A stretch of DNA of 64,000 nt, taken from NCBI GenBank assembly GCA_038147195.1, contig JAYQTB010000006.1:1-64000 (forward strand). Reading direction: 5' to 3'. The DNA is from Eutrophocola salsuginis. GTDB taxonomy: Bacteria > Pseudomonadota > Gammaproteobacteria > Pseudomonadales > Pseudohongiellaceae. Each line of letters begins with the position of its first letter. Within the stretch, counting starts at the first letter, position 1. Positions 35,741 through 44,233 of this stretch are shown here, piece by piece. The notes under the pieces are model-generated. The model did not search any database. It was given only the letters and a program-made list of their open reading frames with translations, and was not told the origin of the DNA. Made by a program: the position numbers and the translations under genes.

Positions 35741-37204
35741 ATGGACTGCCACCCCGGCCGTGGCTATGCTTTTCCGGTTTCCCGTGCTGGCGGAGCCCTG
35801 CCCATCAACTGGATTTTCGTTTCCATCATCGGCTATATCCTGCTGCAGCTGCTGGTCTGTTTTGCGGTGATGCGGCGCATGAACGACGAGCAGGATTACC
35901 TGCTGGCCGGACGCCGGCTCGGCATGCCGATGATCGCCATGACCATCTTCGCCACCTGGTTCGGTGCCGAAGCCTGCATCGGCGCCGCGGGCATTATCTA
36001 TGATGAAGGCCTTTCAGGCAGCCGCGCCGACCCCTTCGGCTACGCCCTGTGCATCTTTTTCCTGGGGCTGTTTTTCGCCCGCAAGCTTTGGCAGCGCAAG
36101 ATTACGACCCTGGCGGATTTCTACCGTCAGCGCTTCGGCCCGCGGGTGGAAAAGCTGGGCGTGCTGCTGCTGGTGCCAGCGTCGGTGTTCTGGGCCGCGG
36201 CGCAGATCCTCGCCTTCGGTCATGTCCTGACCTCCATCTCCACCCTGCAACTGGATATCGCCATCGCCTTTGCCGCCATCATCGTCATCACCTATACAGC
36301 TCTGGGCGGCCTGCTGGCCGATGCGGTTTCCGACATCATCCAGGGCGGCGTCCTCATCATTGGGCTGATGGTGATCTTCGTCATCGTCATGGCGGACATG
36401 CCGGATACGACCGTCCTGGCAGACGCCCTCTCGCCGGAACGGCTGAGTTTTCGGGTCCCGGGGGAATCCTGGCTGGGCGTCATCAACAGCTGGTCGATTC
36501 CTTTCATTGGCTCCCTGTTCGCCGCTGAGCTGGTGACGCGCATGCTGGCATCACGATCACACCAGGTGGCGCGCAACGGCGCCTTGCTTGGGGGAGTAAT
36601 TTACCTTGTCGTGGGACTGATGCCCGCCACCCTGGGACTGCTGGGCCCGGCCCTGTTGCCCGGCCTGGAAGACGGCGAGCAGATCCTGCCAATGCTGGCC
36701 GAGACCCACTTGCACACCGTCGGCTACATCATGTTCATCGGCGCGCTGATGTCGGCCATCCTGTCTACGGTCGACAGTGCGCTGCTCAATGCCGGGGCGC
36801 TGGTTTCACATAACATCCTGGTACCCCTGCTGGGCAGCACCAATGAACACCTCAAGGTTCGGTACGGGCGCATCTGCGTCTTGAGCTTCGGGGTCATTGC
36901 CTGGGTACTGGCGCGCGGGGCGGAAAGCGTCTACAGCCTGGTCGAGGAATCCTCGGCCTTCGGGTCGGCGGGCATCTTCACCTGCTGCATCATGGGCCTG
37001 ACCCAGTACCGGGGCGGCCAGGTGACGGCCATGTCATCCATGCTGGCCGGTATCTTCAGTTACGGCTTCCTTAACTACGTCGTGCAGTACGAATACGCTT
37101 ACCTGATGTCACTGGTTTGCGCATTGCTCAGCTTCTTCGTACTGATGTGGTTTGAAGCGGATCCGGAGCAGTCACCGGAACCTGTTACCCAACCCGTTGC
37201 CTAA
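35741..37204 (+). CDS. Sodium:solute symporter (SSS family), second copy
   Basis: 487 aa from ATG 35741, about 13 membrane helices. Seen: DYLLAGRRLGMPMIAMTIFATWFGAEACIGAAG (SSS TM2 region), YTALGGLLADAVSDIIQGG and ILSTVDSALLNAGALVSHNI (Na2-site helix). It is only remotely like the other SSS protein in the window. The first about 20 residues (MDCHPGRGYAFPVSRAGG) do not look like transporter sequence and have no ribosome site. GGAG at 35792-35795 lies 8 nt before an in-frame ATC (35804) that would give MNWIFVSIIGYILLQ, a natural N-terminus, so the true start may be there. Substrate unknown. Divergent from the lctP-like operon. Confidence 0.87.
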   Translation: MDCHPGRGYAFPVSRAGGALPINWIFVSIIGYILLQLLVCFAVMRRMNDEQDYLLAGRRLGMPMIAMTIFATWFGAEACIGAAGIIYDEGLSGSRADPFGYALCIFFLGLFFARKLWQRKITTLADFYRQRFGPRVEKLGVLLLVPASVFWAAAQILAFGHVLTSISTLQLDIAIAFAAIIVITYTALGGLLADAVSDIIQGGVLIIGLMVIFVIVMADMPDTTVLADALSPERLSFRVPGESWLGVINSWSIPFIGSLFAAELVTRMLASRSHQVARNGALLGGVIYLVVGLMPATLGLLGPALLPGLEDGEQILPMLAETHLHTVGYIMFIGALMSAILSTVDSALLNAGALVSHNILVPLLGSTNEHLKVRYGRICVLSFGVIAWVLARGAESVYSLVEESSAFGSAGIFTCCIMGLTQYRGGQVTAMSSMLAGIFSYGFLNYVVQYEYAYLMSLVCALLSFFVLMWFEADPEQSPEPVTQPVA

Positions 37205-37249
37205 GCAGTATGATGTTCCACTCAACTTCAGAGTTACTCAAACAACCCT

Positions 37250-38092
37250 ATGAACAATAAAACTGTCGTCATTCTCGGTGTCTTTGTTGGCCTGTTGCTG
37301 TTCGTGGCAACCATCCTGTTCCTGGGAGGCGAGGAGGAACCTGCTCCCGTTCAGGAATCCCTGCCGGTTTCCGAGGTACGTCCGCCGGCGCCGGTGCCCG
37401 TGGAATTACCGCCACCCGTGGTCACGCCCGTCGTGGAGGAGCCGGTTGTTCTACCGGAACCCGAGCCTGTCGTGGTCATAGAGGAACCGTTGCCGGAACC
37501 GGACCCACTGCCCGGCCTCAATGACAGCGACCGGTTCGTGCAGGCTGAACTGGGGGAACTGGACAATGCCAACGCCGTGCTCCGGCAGCTGGCCGGTGCG
37601 CAGATCATCCGCAAGTTTGTGGTGCTGGTGGACGGCATAAGCCGCGGCGACATACCGGACCGCGACCTGCCGGTCACCGCGCTGCAGACCGAGATGACCG
37701 TGAACGAACAGGGCGAAAACAGCTTTCGCCTCGACCCGGTTTCCTACAACCGCTTCAACCTGCTGGTGAATACGTTCGCGGCGATCGAAAGCACTATGAT
37801 CGTTGAGAAACTGGAAGAGTGGGATCCCCTGTTCGAAGCCGCCTGGGCCGAGCTGGGCTACCCGGATCGTACCTTCGACATGGCTCTCAACCAGGCCATC
37901 AGGAATGTCCTGCAGGCCAGGATAGTTACCGACGAGATTTTACTTACGCGCCCCTCCGTGCATTACCACTTTGCCGAACCGGCCCTGGAAAACCTGTCTG
38001 ACCTGGAAAAGCTATTGATCCGCATGGGGCCTGAAAACGCCTCCACGGTGCAGCGCAAGGTCAGGGATATCAGCAACCGGCTGGCTAACTAG
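37250..38092 (+). CDS. DUF3014-family inner-membrane protein
   Basis: 280 aa. An N-terminal membrane anchor (residues about 7-26) is followed by a Pro/Glu/Val-rich spacer (about 30-90, repeated PVV-EEP units), then a globular helical domain: LNDSDRFVQAELGEL, LRQLAGAQIIRKFVVLVDGISRG and YNRFNLLVNTFAAI, the DUF3014 pattern. The Pro-rich spacer suggests the domain reaches across the periplasm, as in TonB. Function unknown. It stands alone, 45 bp after the symporter, and ends in TAG 10 bp before a convergent gene. Confidence 0.85.
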   Translation: MNNKTVVILGVFVGLLLFVATILFLGGEEEPAPVQESLPVSEVRPPAPVPVELPPPVVTPVVEEPVVLPEPEPVVVIEEPLPEPDPLPGLNDSDRFVQAELGELDNANAVLRQLAGAQIIRKFVVLVDGISRGDIPDRDLPVTALQTEMTVNEQGENSFRLDPVSYNRFNLLVNTFAAIESTMIVEKLEEWDPLFEAAWAELGYPDRTFDMALNQAIRNVLQARIVTDEILLTRPSVHYHFAEPALENLSDLEKLLIRMGPENASTVQRKVRDISNRLAN

Positions 38093-38102
38093 CCGGGTTT
38101 TC

Positions 38103-39473
38103 CTACAGGAAGGAAAACAGCGGCGGAAACACGACCACCACGATCGCGGCCCAGATCGCGTAGACCGGCAGGTAGGCCATCTGCCATGACAGCAGCGGGG
38201 CGAACGCCCCCCTGCCGCTGGCAAAACGGAAATACAACACCGCCGACCAGGCCAGGTTGACCAGCAGGATGAGGTTTTCACCCAACACCGCGACGCGGTT
38301 CGGGCTGAAACCGAATTCACTGATGCGTCCGGCGATGGCCCCCAGCGCAGTCAGATCAGCCAGCAAGGCACAGATCACCAGCACCAGTTGCAGCTTGTCG
38401 AACAGGTCGGGTGGAGCATCCACTTCCCTGGCCGACAGGGAATACAGCAGCAGGCCTAACACCAGGGCCAGGACGATGTCGTAGACGATCAGTACTTCCC
38501 GGTCCATGGCGATGCCCTGCCCGGTGACCAGCTTGGTGACCAGGAACCCCGCGAGCAAGAGGGTGAACAACGGCGTGAACACGCGGGTCAGAACGGGCGC
38601 GATGTTTTCGATGACTCCCTGTTTTGACTCCACCAGCCAGGCCGCGACGATAAAGGCGCCGGTCACGCCGCAGGGCAGCACCCACGTAAAGGCCAACCTT
38701 TCCGGATTCAGTCCGATCGAGGAAAACAGGATGAACGTTAGGCCGATAAAGATCCAGCCGCCAATCGCGATCAGGACGTAGTAAATGAGCTGTTCACCGG
38801 TAAACCGGACGAAATCCATGCGGCCGTTGACAGTGGCCCAGCGCTCCCCGGCATAAGCGAAGCCCACGATCAGCCAGAGGGCTATGGGCATGTGCAGGAT
38901 GCTCAGTACCTGGGTATTGCCGGCCCGGGCAAAGGGATAGGCGTTGGCTACCACGATGGCGAGCAGGAACGGCGGCACCAGTTTCACCAGCTGGGCGGCC
39001 GGCAATCCACGTTTCCAGAAAAAATACCCGCACAGCCAAGGCAGGACGAAGAACGGGGCATTCACCAGGTAGAACAGGGGCAGTTGCTGGTCGGGCTGCA
39101 GGGGAAAGAGGCCGGTGATGTCCCAGAATTTCAGGGACACTGCCGTACAGACGGCCAGCAGCAATGCCACAATCATTTCCCGGTTGGAGCCGTGCACGTC
39201 ATAGGCGGATCCGGCGATGACCAGTTGTTTCCAGAGTCGGTCCGTATGTTCCAGGGCGAATTCGCGGGAAATCGCATCAAGCTTGCCCAGGCGTTTGATG
39301 GCGACGAGGAAGGCCTCATCCTGGCTGAGACCCGAAGATTGCAGCTCCATGACCTGCCCGCGCAGGTGATCTTCAAGTTCATCGATATCCTCAGGTTCAA
39401 GGGCCCGGCGCTGTCCTAGGAACCGGCGCCAGTCGGTGATCATGGCTTCGATATCTAGTGTCGTGTCAGTCAT
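38103..39473 (-). CDS. HAAS-type membrane protein paired with a PadR regulator
   Basis: 456 aa. The first about 85 residues (TLDIEAMITDWRRFLGQ, EDIDELEDHLRGQVMELQSSGLSQDEAFLVAIKRLG) are a HAAS/permease-prefix helical domain, which commonly sits next to PadR genes. The rest is about ten membrane helices of an unrecognised type. I chose ATG 39473, two bases after the PadR stop, over an upstream in-frame ATG at 39548 that would overlap padR by 73 bp. In known PadR-HAAS pairs the membrane protein and regulator respond to envelope stress; that role is inferred here. Confidence 0.78.
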   Translation of the reverse strand: MTDTTLDIEAMITDWRRFLGQRRALEPEDIDELEDHLRGQVMELQSSGLSQDEAFLVAIKRLGKLDAISREFALEHTDRLWKQLVIAGSAYDVHGSNREMIVALLLAVCTAVSLKFWDITGLFPLQPDQQLPLFYLVNAPFFVLPWLCGYFFWKRGLPAAQLVKLVPPFLLAIVVANAYPFARAGNTQVLSILHMPIALWLIVGFAYAGERWATVNGRMDFVRFTGEQLIYYVLIAIGGWIFIGLTFILFSSIGLNPERLAFTWVLPCGVTGAFIVAAWLVESKQGVIENIAPVLTRVFTPLFTLLLAGFLVTKLVTGQGIAMDREVLIVYDIVLALVLGLLLYSLSAREVDAPPDLFDKLQLVLVICALLADLTALGAIAGRISEFGFSPNRVAVLGENLILLVNLAWSAVLYFRFASGRGAFAPLLSWQMAYLPVYAIWAAIVVVVFPPLFSFL

Positions 39474-39475
39474 GT

Positions 39476-39829
39476 TCAGCATGCCGCCTGTGCCAGGGGT
39501 GCGATGAATTTCCAGAGCAAGCGCAGGGCCTGGTCGACTGCCTGCCAATGCTGCCGGTGTTTGGCAAGCTGGACTTTGCCCTGGCTGGTGAGCTGGTAGT
39601 ACTTTCTCTTGCGGCCGGTCTCGGATTTACCCCAGCGGGCCTTAATGAATTCCAGCCGTTCCAGCCTGTGCAGGAGCGGGTAAAGCATACCGTCAGTCCA
39701 TTCCAGCTGGCCATCGGACAATTCCCGTACGCGCTTGATGATGGCATAACCGTAGCTGTCCCCCTCATTGAGGATGGCCAGTACCAGAGGGGTGGCGGAT
39801 GCCGCCATGAGGTCCTTATTTATATTCAC
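39476..39829 (-). CDS. PadR-family transcriptional regulator
   Basis: 117 aa. Winged-helix of the PadR type: TPLVLAILNEGDSYGYAIIKRVRELSDGQLEWTDGMLYPLLHRLERLEFI, followed by RWGKSETGRKRKYYQLTSQGK for the wing. The short C-terminal helix gives the dimer interface of subfamily 2. It is co-transcribed with, and ends two bases before, a HAAS membrane protein, the usual PadR partner. A palindrome about 75 bp upstream (39904-39937) is a candidate operator for autorepression. Confidence 0.9.
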   Translation of the reverse strand: MNINKDLMAASATPLVLAILNEGDSYGYAIIKRVRELSDGQLEWTDGMLYPLLHRLERLEFIKARWGKSETGRKRKYYQLTSQGKVQLAKHRQHWQAVDQALRLLWKFIAPLAQAAC

Positions 39830-39903
39830 AGCCCTGGACTCAGCTTACGGATTTATAGTCCAGCGACAAGGCCAGGGACGTGAGTAGGATGACCGCAACT
39901 TTA

Positions 39904-39937
39904 TACATAGCAGCACTATACGTTGTACTTCTATGTA
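39904..39937 (-). promoter_or_regulatory. Palindrome upstream of padR, candidate PadR operator/promoter
   Basis: TACATAG and CTATGTA form 7-bp inverted arms around a 20-bp centre that contains TATAGT on the minus strand, a possible -10 box for padR. PadR-type proteins bind such AT-rich inverted repeats and repress themselves. Assignment is by position and symmetry only. Confidence 0.35.
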
Positions 39938-40052
39938 GTTCAAAGATATTCACCGTCCTGTATTGCGCTCGAATTCCGACCGGATGAAAGCTAGAATACG
40001 CCTTGTAAAAATTTAATGTCCCTGCTCAAAACTAGGCAAAAGACACCGTATT

Positions 40053-41687
40053 TTGAAAACCGAATTCCTGGGCAAGACACTATCCGGCCCCTTTACCGTA
40101 CCCTCCGGCATAGTTACCTGTGCCACCCCCATAATCCAGCGCTTTTTCGACCAGGTTCCCGAGGTCGGCGTACTTACCACCAAGAGCATCTGCCTGGAAC
40201 CGCGCGCTGGTTACCGTGAGCCTATACTCAGCCAGTATGCCCCAGGCTGCTTCGTCAATGCCGTAGGCCTGACCAATCCCGGCGCTAGGAAGTCTGCCGA
40301 GATGATGGCCAAACTGAACATTCCCGAAGACCGCTTCCTACTGGTATCGATCTTCGGCGGCTCGGTCCAGGAATACGTGGAAGTAGCTAAGATCATGGCG
40401 CCGGTATGTGACGGGCTGGAACTGAACCTGAGCTGCCCACACGCCAAGGGCTACGGCATGGCCATGGGACAGGATCCCGCCCTCGTTAAGGAAATCACTG
40501 CAGCGGTGAAGTCTGCCGTTGATATTCCGGTAATACCTAAGCTTACGCCAAACGTGCCCAATTTCGCCGAAATCGCCGAAGCCGCCGTAGCCGGTGGAGC
40601 TGACGCCCTGTGTACCATCAACACGGTCGGCCCGGGGCAGCATACCCGCCATGGCCATCCGGTACTGAGCAATAGTGAGGGTGGTATCTCCGGCAAGGGC
40701 GTACTGCCCATCGCTCTGAAATGCGTCAACCAGATCAGGCACCTGGATGTTCCAGTCATTGCCTGCGGCGGCCTGTCCAGTGCAGAAAACGTACGCTCTT
40801 TCCAACAAGCCGGCGTCGAAATCTTTGGTATCGGCTCAGCCCTTGTCGGCATGACCACCGACGAGATCGCCCAATATTTCCGCGTTCTGTCCCAAGACCT
40901 GGTCGATGGCAGCGACAATGCCGAGACATTTGTGCGTTACGACGTGGACATGGAATTCAAACCTATCACGCTGGTTGAAAACAAACGGATCTGCGATGAC
41001 ATCTGCATTCTCACCTTCGATGCCAAGGTCCCTGTACAGGCCGGTGAGTTTATCTTCCTCTGGGTGCCAGGTCTTGGCGAGAAACCCTTCTCCGCACTGA
41101 CTGACGACCCCTTCTCACTGGTGGTTATCAATCTCGGCCAGTTCACCGAATCCATGATGAGCCTGGAGCCAGGCGCCGAATGTTACGTGCGCGGACCTCA
41201 CGGCATTGCGGTCGACCCACCTGCGGGTGCCAAGATCATGGCGGTGTCTGGCGGCACGGGACTGGCAGCGGTGTACCAGATCGCCCGCGATTTCGGCGGC
41301 GAGTTCGGGGACAACAGTGCGGAAATTTTCTTTGGAGCGCGCAGCGCCAAGCGCCTTTATTTCATCGAGGAATGCGAGGCCATCTGCCCTACCCATATCG
41401 CCACCGATGACGGCAGCCGGGGTTACCATGGCGTGGTGACGGAATTGTTGCGCAAGCGTCTGAAGGAAATGAACCAGGCCGAACTCGACAGCCTGGTGTT
41501 TTACAACTGCGGGCCCGAACCCATGGTACATGCCGCAGTAAAAGTGCAGCGGGAATTCTGCAAACCGCAGCAGATCTTTAATGCCGTGGATTACTGGACC
41601 AAGTGCGGCGTCGGCATCTGCGGCGCCTGCAACTCTCCAGATGGCCGCCGCCTGTGCGTGGACGGTCCCTTCATGGTCGAGATCTGA
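40053..41687 (+). CDS. Dihydroorotate dehydrogenase-like protein fused to a PyrK-like FAD/[2Fe-2S] domain
   Basis: 544 aa from a TTG start (ATG-like MKTEFLGKTL). Residues 1-300 are a class 1B PyrD-type TIM barrel: LNLSCPHAKG with catalytic-type Cys128, INTVGPGQHT, GGISGKGVLPIAL, and GGLSSAENV for FMN phosphate. From about 315 the sequence is a PyrK-type ferredoxin reductase domain with VSGGTGLAAVYQIA and NCGPEPMVHA, ending in cluster ligands Cys518, Cys523, Cys526 and Cys535. In Gram-positives these are two subunits (PyrD and PyrK); here they are one polypeptide. Gammaproteobacteria usually make UMP with membrane-bound class 2 PyrD, so this may oxidise dihydroorotate with NAD or act on another dihydropyrimidine-like compound. 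Confidence 0.88.
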   Translation: MKTEFLGKTLSGPFTVPSGIVTCATPIIQRFFDQVPEVGVLTTKSICLEPRAGYREPILSQYAPGCFVNAVGLTNPGARKSAEMMAKLNIPEDRFLLVSIFGGSVQEYVEVAKIMAPVCDGLELNLSCPHAKGYGMAMGQDPALVKEITAAVKSAVDIPVIPKLTPNVPNFAEIAEAAVAGGADALCTINTVGPGQHTRHGHPVLSNSEGGISGKGVLPIALKCVNQIRHLDVPVIACGGLSSAENVRSFQQAGVEIFGIGSALVGMTTDEIAQYFRVLSQDLVDGSDNAETFVRYDVDMEFKPITLVENKRICDDICILTFDAKVPVQAGEFIFLWVPGLGEKPFSALTDDPFSLVVINLGQFTESMMSLEPGAECYVRGPHGIAVDPPAGAKIMAVSGGTGLAAVYQIARDFGGEFGDNSAEIFFGARSAKRLYFIEECEAICPTHIATDDGSRGYHGVVTELLRKRLKEMNQAELDSLVFYNCGPEPMVHAAVKVQREFCKPQQIFNAVDYWTKCGVGICGACNSPDGRRLCVDGPFMVEI

Positions 41688-41688
41688 A

Positions 41689-42834
41689 TTAGCGGTAGGT
41701 AGCCTCAGGCGGTAACTGTGTACCAGTGCCCGCCGGACGTGACTCTTCCGCCTCCACGTGAACTCTCAGGGTACCGATTCCATCGATGCTCGCCTCGATG
41801 ACCTCGCCGTCCTGCAGGAAGCGCTGCTCACCCCGTATTGCAGTCCCCATGCCGACCCCACCTGACGTGCCGTTGTTTAGCACGTCTCCCGGATACAGTG
41901 TAATCAGGGACGAGGCATACTCGATCAGTTCGTACAGGGAATGAATCATGTCCCCTGCCATGCCTTCCTGCATCTGCTCGCCACCCACGCTCAGGGTCTG
42001 GCGCAGGACTTCCATCGGATCGCCATAAAATTCCTTTGGCACGATCCACGGGCCCATCGGCGCAAAGGTGTCATGGCCCTTGCCGACGAACCAGTCCACG
42101 CCCTGGAAACCACCCGGTGGCCGGCCGCCCCGGTCGGAGATATCCATGGTCACCATGAAGCCGAAGATATGGTCCCAAGCGTTGTCTGCCGACACGTACT
42201 TGGCGGAAGAGCCGATGACCGTACCCAACTCGACTTCCCAGTCGATCTGGTTGCGCCCGAACGGTATGTGCACAGCATCACCGTCGCCGATGACCGCACC
42301 GCGGGTCGGTTTCAGGAACAAATAGGGGGCCCCACGGTTATCCCGGCGGGCCTGGCGGGCGGCAGCAATTTGTTCCGGTGTGCCACTTTCGGCCACATGC
42401 GTATAAAAGTTCACCGCGGCATTCATGATCTTGCCGGGATAGAGGATGGGGGGCAGCGTATCCACACCATCGACCGGGTGGATATATTCAGGGCGGTTAT
42501 CGTCGAGGGCGCCGCTCAGTACGAGGTCGTTGACAATCTCGTAGAGGCGCTTTTTCAGGCCATACTCGTAGCGTTCGATCAGGCCGAGCATGTCTCCCGG
42601 CATGGGCACCCGCGGCACCATGCCGTCCTTTTCCAGGGCGGCGTTGGCGGCATCCAGTTCCACGATGAGCGAATCCCGCAGCACCAGGGCCACCTGGGGT
42701 TCGCCACCGTTAATGGAGAAAGTGCCAACCTTGAATGGCGCCAGGATGTCTTCAGCGGTCTGTGCCGATAATAATGAACTGGCTGGCAAGAAAAGAAAAA
42801 CGCAGAGAATTCTGCTAATGATGAGATGGCGCAT
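41689..42834 (-). CDS. Fumarylacetoacetate hydrolase (FAH)-family protein with signal peptide
   Basis: 381 aa. Signal peptide MRHLIISRILCVFLFLPASS, cleaved near LSA-QTAED, so predicted periplasmic. The FAH fold follows: PPILYPGKIMNAAVNFYTHVAE, then the metal-ligand region IDWEVELGTVIG, FVGKGHDTFAPMGPWIVP, and NNGTSGGVGMGT. These match FAH/HpcE-type hydrolases and decarboxylases, which are normally cytosolic, so export is unusual. It is convergent with the PyrD-PyrK fusion (1-bp gap) and on the same strand as the downstream-transcribed neighbours. Substrate unknown, likely a beta-diketone or a hydroxy-oxo acid. Confidence 0.85.
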   Translation of the reverse strand: MRHLIISRILCVFLFLPASSLLSAQTAEDILAPFKVGTFSINGGEPQVALVLRDSLIVELDAANAALEKDGMVPRVPMPGDMLGLIERYEYGLKKRLYEIVNDLVLSGALDDNRPEYIHPVDGVDTLPPILYPGKIMNAAVNFYTHVAESGTPEQIAAARQARRDNRGAPYLFLKPTRGAVIGDGDAVHIPFGRNQIDWEVELGTVIGSSAKYVSADNAWDHIFGFMVTMDISDRGGRPPGGFQGVDWFVGKGHDTFAPMGPWIVPKEFYGDPMEVLRQTLSVGGEQMQEGMAGDMIHSLYELIEYASSLITLYPGDVLNNGTSGGVGMGTAIRGEQRFLQDGEVIEASIDGIGTLRVHVEAEESRPAGTGTQLPPEATYR

Positions 42835-42852
42835 GCTGATGTCCCCCTTAAG

Positions 42853-42874
42853 CCTTTCCTGTTTTCAGGAAAGG
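42853..42874. other. Hairpin in the aminotransferase-FAH gap
   Basis: CCTTTCCTG-TTTT-CAGGAAAGG is a perfect 9-bp inverted repeat just upstream of the FAH-family start (42834). It has no following T run in either direction. It may be a leader structure or part of a terminator pair with the next hairpin. Confidence 0.4.
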
Positions 42875-42913
42875 GTATCAAGTATTAGGAGGGACAAGAA
42901 GGGTGTCAAGCTG

Positions 42914-42940
42914 GCGGCTTCATTATCGAAGCCGCTTTTT
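42914..42940 (+). terminator. Terminator-like hairpin between aminotransferase and FAH gene
   Basis: GCGGCTTC-ATTATC-GAAGCCGC followed by TTTTT on the plus strand, an intrinsic terminator by shape. No plus-strand gene reads into it directly; on the minus strand it follows the aminotransferase stop but lacks a T run there. A nearby direct repeat GGTGACTGG (42941 and 42955) flanks it. Confidence 0.45.
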
Positions 42941-42966
42941 GGTGACTGGAGCCTGGTGACTGGCGA

Positions 42967-44145
42967 CTAACGGTTGTAAACCGCCTGTGCAGCGGCAACC
43001 GCCTTGCCGCTGTTGATGGCGGCGCCCATGCCGGTCAGAACGGCATCCAGGGCGCCCAGGCACAGCAATACATTGGTCTTGCAGCTGCTTTCGCCCATCA
43101 GGCCGATGCGCCAGACCTTGCCGGCCAACGCGCCGAGGCCTGCGCCGATTTCCAGGTTGTAGTCGTTCAGGAGTGCGGCACGCACCTTGGCCTCTTCCAC
43201 GCCTTCCGGGATGGTGACGGAATTGAGTTGCGGCAGGCGGTATTCCTTGTCGACAACGAAACGCAAGCCCATTGCTTCGATGCCGGCCGCCAGTGCCTGG
43301 TGGTGATAAGCGTGGCGTGCCCAGGCCTTTTCCAGGCCCTCTTCCGCCAGGATAACCAGGGATTCATGCAGCCCGTACATGCTGTTGACCGGCGCGGTGT
43401 GATGGTAGGTCCTGCCGCCGGTGCCATCCCAGTAGCCCATGACCAGGCTCATATCCAGGAACCAGCTCTGCACCTTGGTCTTGCGGTTCTTGATGACCTC
43501 GACGGCACGGTCGCCAAAACTGACCGGGGAGATGCCCGGCGGGCAGGACAGGCATTTCTGCGTGCCGGAATAGATGGCGTCGATGCCCCAGCCGTCCACG
43601 TCCAGTTCGATGCCGCCCAGGCCGGTGACGGAATCCACCAGGGACAGGGCGTCATACTGGTGGGCCAGCGCAGTCAGCGTCTTTGCGTCACTGCGGGCGC
43701 CGGTGGAGGTCTCGGCGTGAACGAACGCCAGCAGCTTGGCATCTGGGTTGGCCTTGAGCGCTTCCTCGACCTTGTTCGGGTCGACCGGTTTGCCCCAGTC
43801 GTCCTGCACCATGATCGCAGTGGCACCGCAACGCTCGACGTTTTCCTTCATCCGTCCGCCGAAAACGCCGTTCTGGCAGACGACAGCCTTGTCGCCCGGT
43901 TCCAGCAGGTTCACGAAACAGGATTCCATGCCGGCGGAGCCTGGTGCGGAAACCGGGATGGTGAGCTTGTTCTTGGTCCGGAAGGCGTACTGCAGCAAAC
44001 CCTTGATGTCATCCATCAGGCCGACGAAAGCGGGATCCAGGTGGCCGATGGTCGGTGCGCCCATGGCCGCGGTGACGCGGGGGCTGACGTCGGAAGGTCC
44101 CGGGCCCATCAGGGTACGTTTCGGCGGATGGAAAGATTTGCTCAT
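42967..44145 (-). CDS. PLP-dependent aminotransferase, class V (alanine/serine-glyoxylate aminotransferase type)
   Basis: 392 aa. Fold type I class V enzyme. Seen: MGPGPSDVSPRV (N-terminal substrate segment), SAPGSAGMESC, HAETSTGAR, LVDSVTGLGG with the PLP-ring Asp171, and YSGTQKCLSCPPG with Schiff-base Lys197. VWRIGLMGESS near the end carries the carboxylate-binding Arg. It likely converts alanine or serine plus glyoxylate to glycine and a 2-oxo acid, in the cytoplasm. It stands immediately after the end of the alpha ribosomal operon and is separated from it by a strong terminator. Confidence 0.9.
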   Translation of the reverse strand: MSKSFHPPKRTLMGPGPSDVSPRVTAAMGAPTIGHLDPAFVGLMDDIKGLLQYAFRTKNKLTIPVSAPGSAGMESCFVNLLEPGDKAVVCQNGVFGGRMKENVERCGATAIMVQDDWGKPVDPNKVEEALKANPDAKLLAFVHAETSTGARSDAKTLTALAHQYDALSLVDSVTGLGGIELDVDGWGIDAIYSGTQKCLSCPPGISPVSFGDRAVEVIKNRKTKVQSWFLDMSLVMGYWDGTGGRTYHHTAPVNSMYGLHESLVILAEEGLEKAWARHAYHHQALAAGIEAMGLRFVVDKEYRLPQLNSVTIPEGVEEAKVRAALLNDYNLEIGAGLGALAGKVWRIGLMGESSCKTNVLLCLGALDAVLTGMGAAINSGKAVAAAQAVYNR

Positions 44146-44185
44146 GGTGCTGCCTCGGTGGTTTCGATGTTGTAGTTTTACAAAT

Positions 44186-44212
44186 AAAAAAAGCCGAAGA
44201 GACGGCTTTTTT
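44186..44212 (-). terminator. Intrinsic terminator after rplQ
   Basis: A...AAGCCG-AAGAGA-CGGCTT...T with A and T runs on both sides (about 44186-44212) lies just downstream of the rplQ stop on the minus strand. The symmetric A/T runs make it potentially bidirectional. It ends the alpha operon and separates it from the aminotransferase. Confidence 0.8.
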
Positions 44213-44233
44213 CAGGGTGGTACAGGTTAACGA

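Noticed and set aside
42941..42963. Direct repeat GGTGACTGG twice, 14 bp apart
   Set aside because: Too short and isolated to be an attachment site or mobile-element scar; more likely chance.
43228..44175. Plus-strand open frame opposite the aminotransferase
   Set aside because: Antisense to an intact PLP enzyme; no ribosome site or recognisable product.
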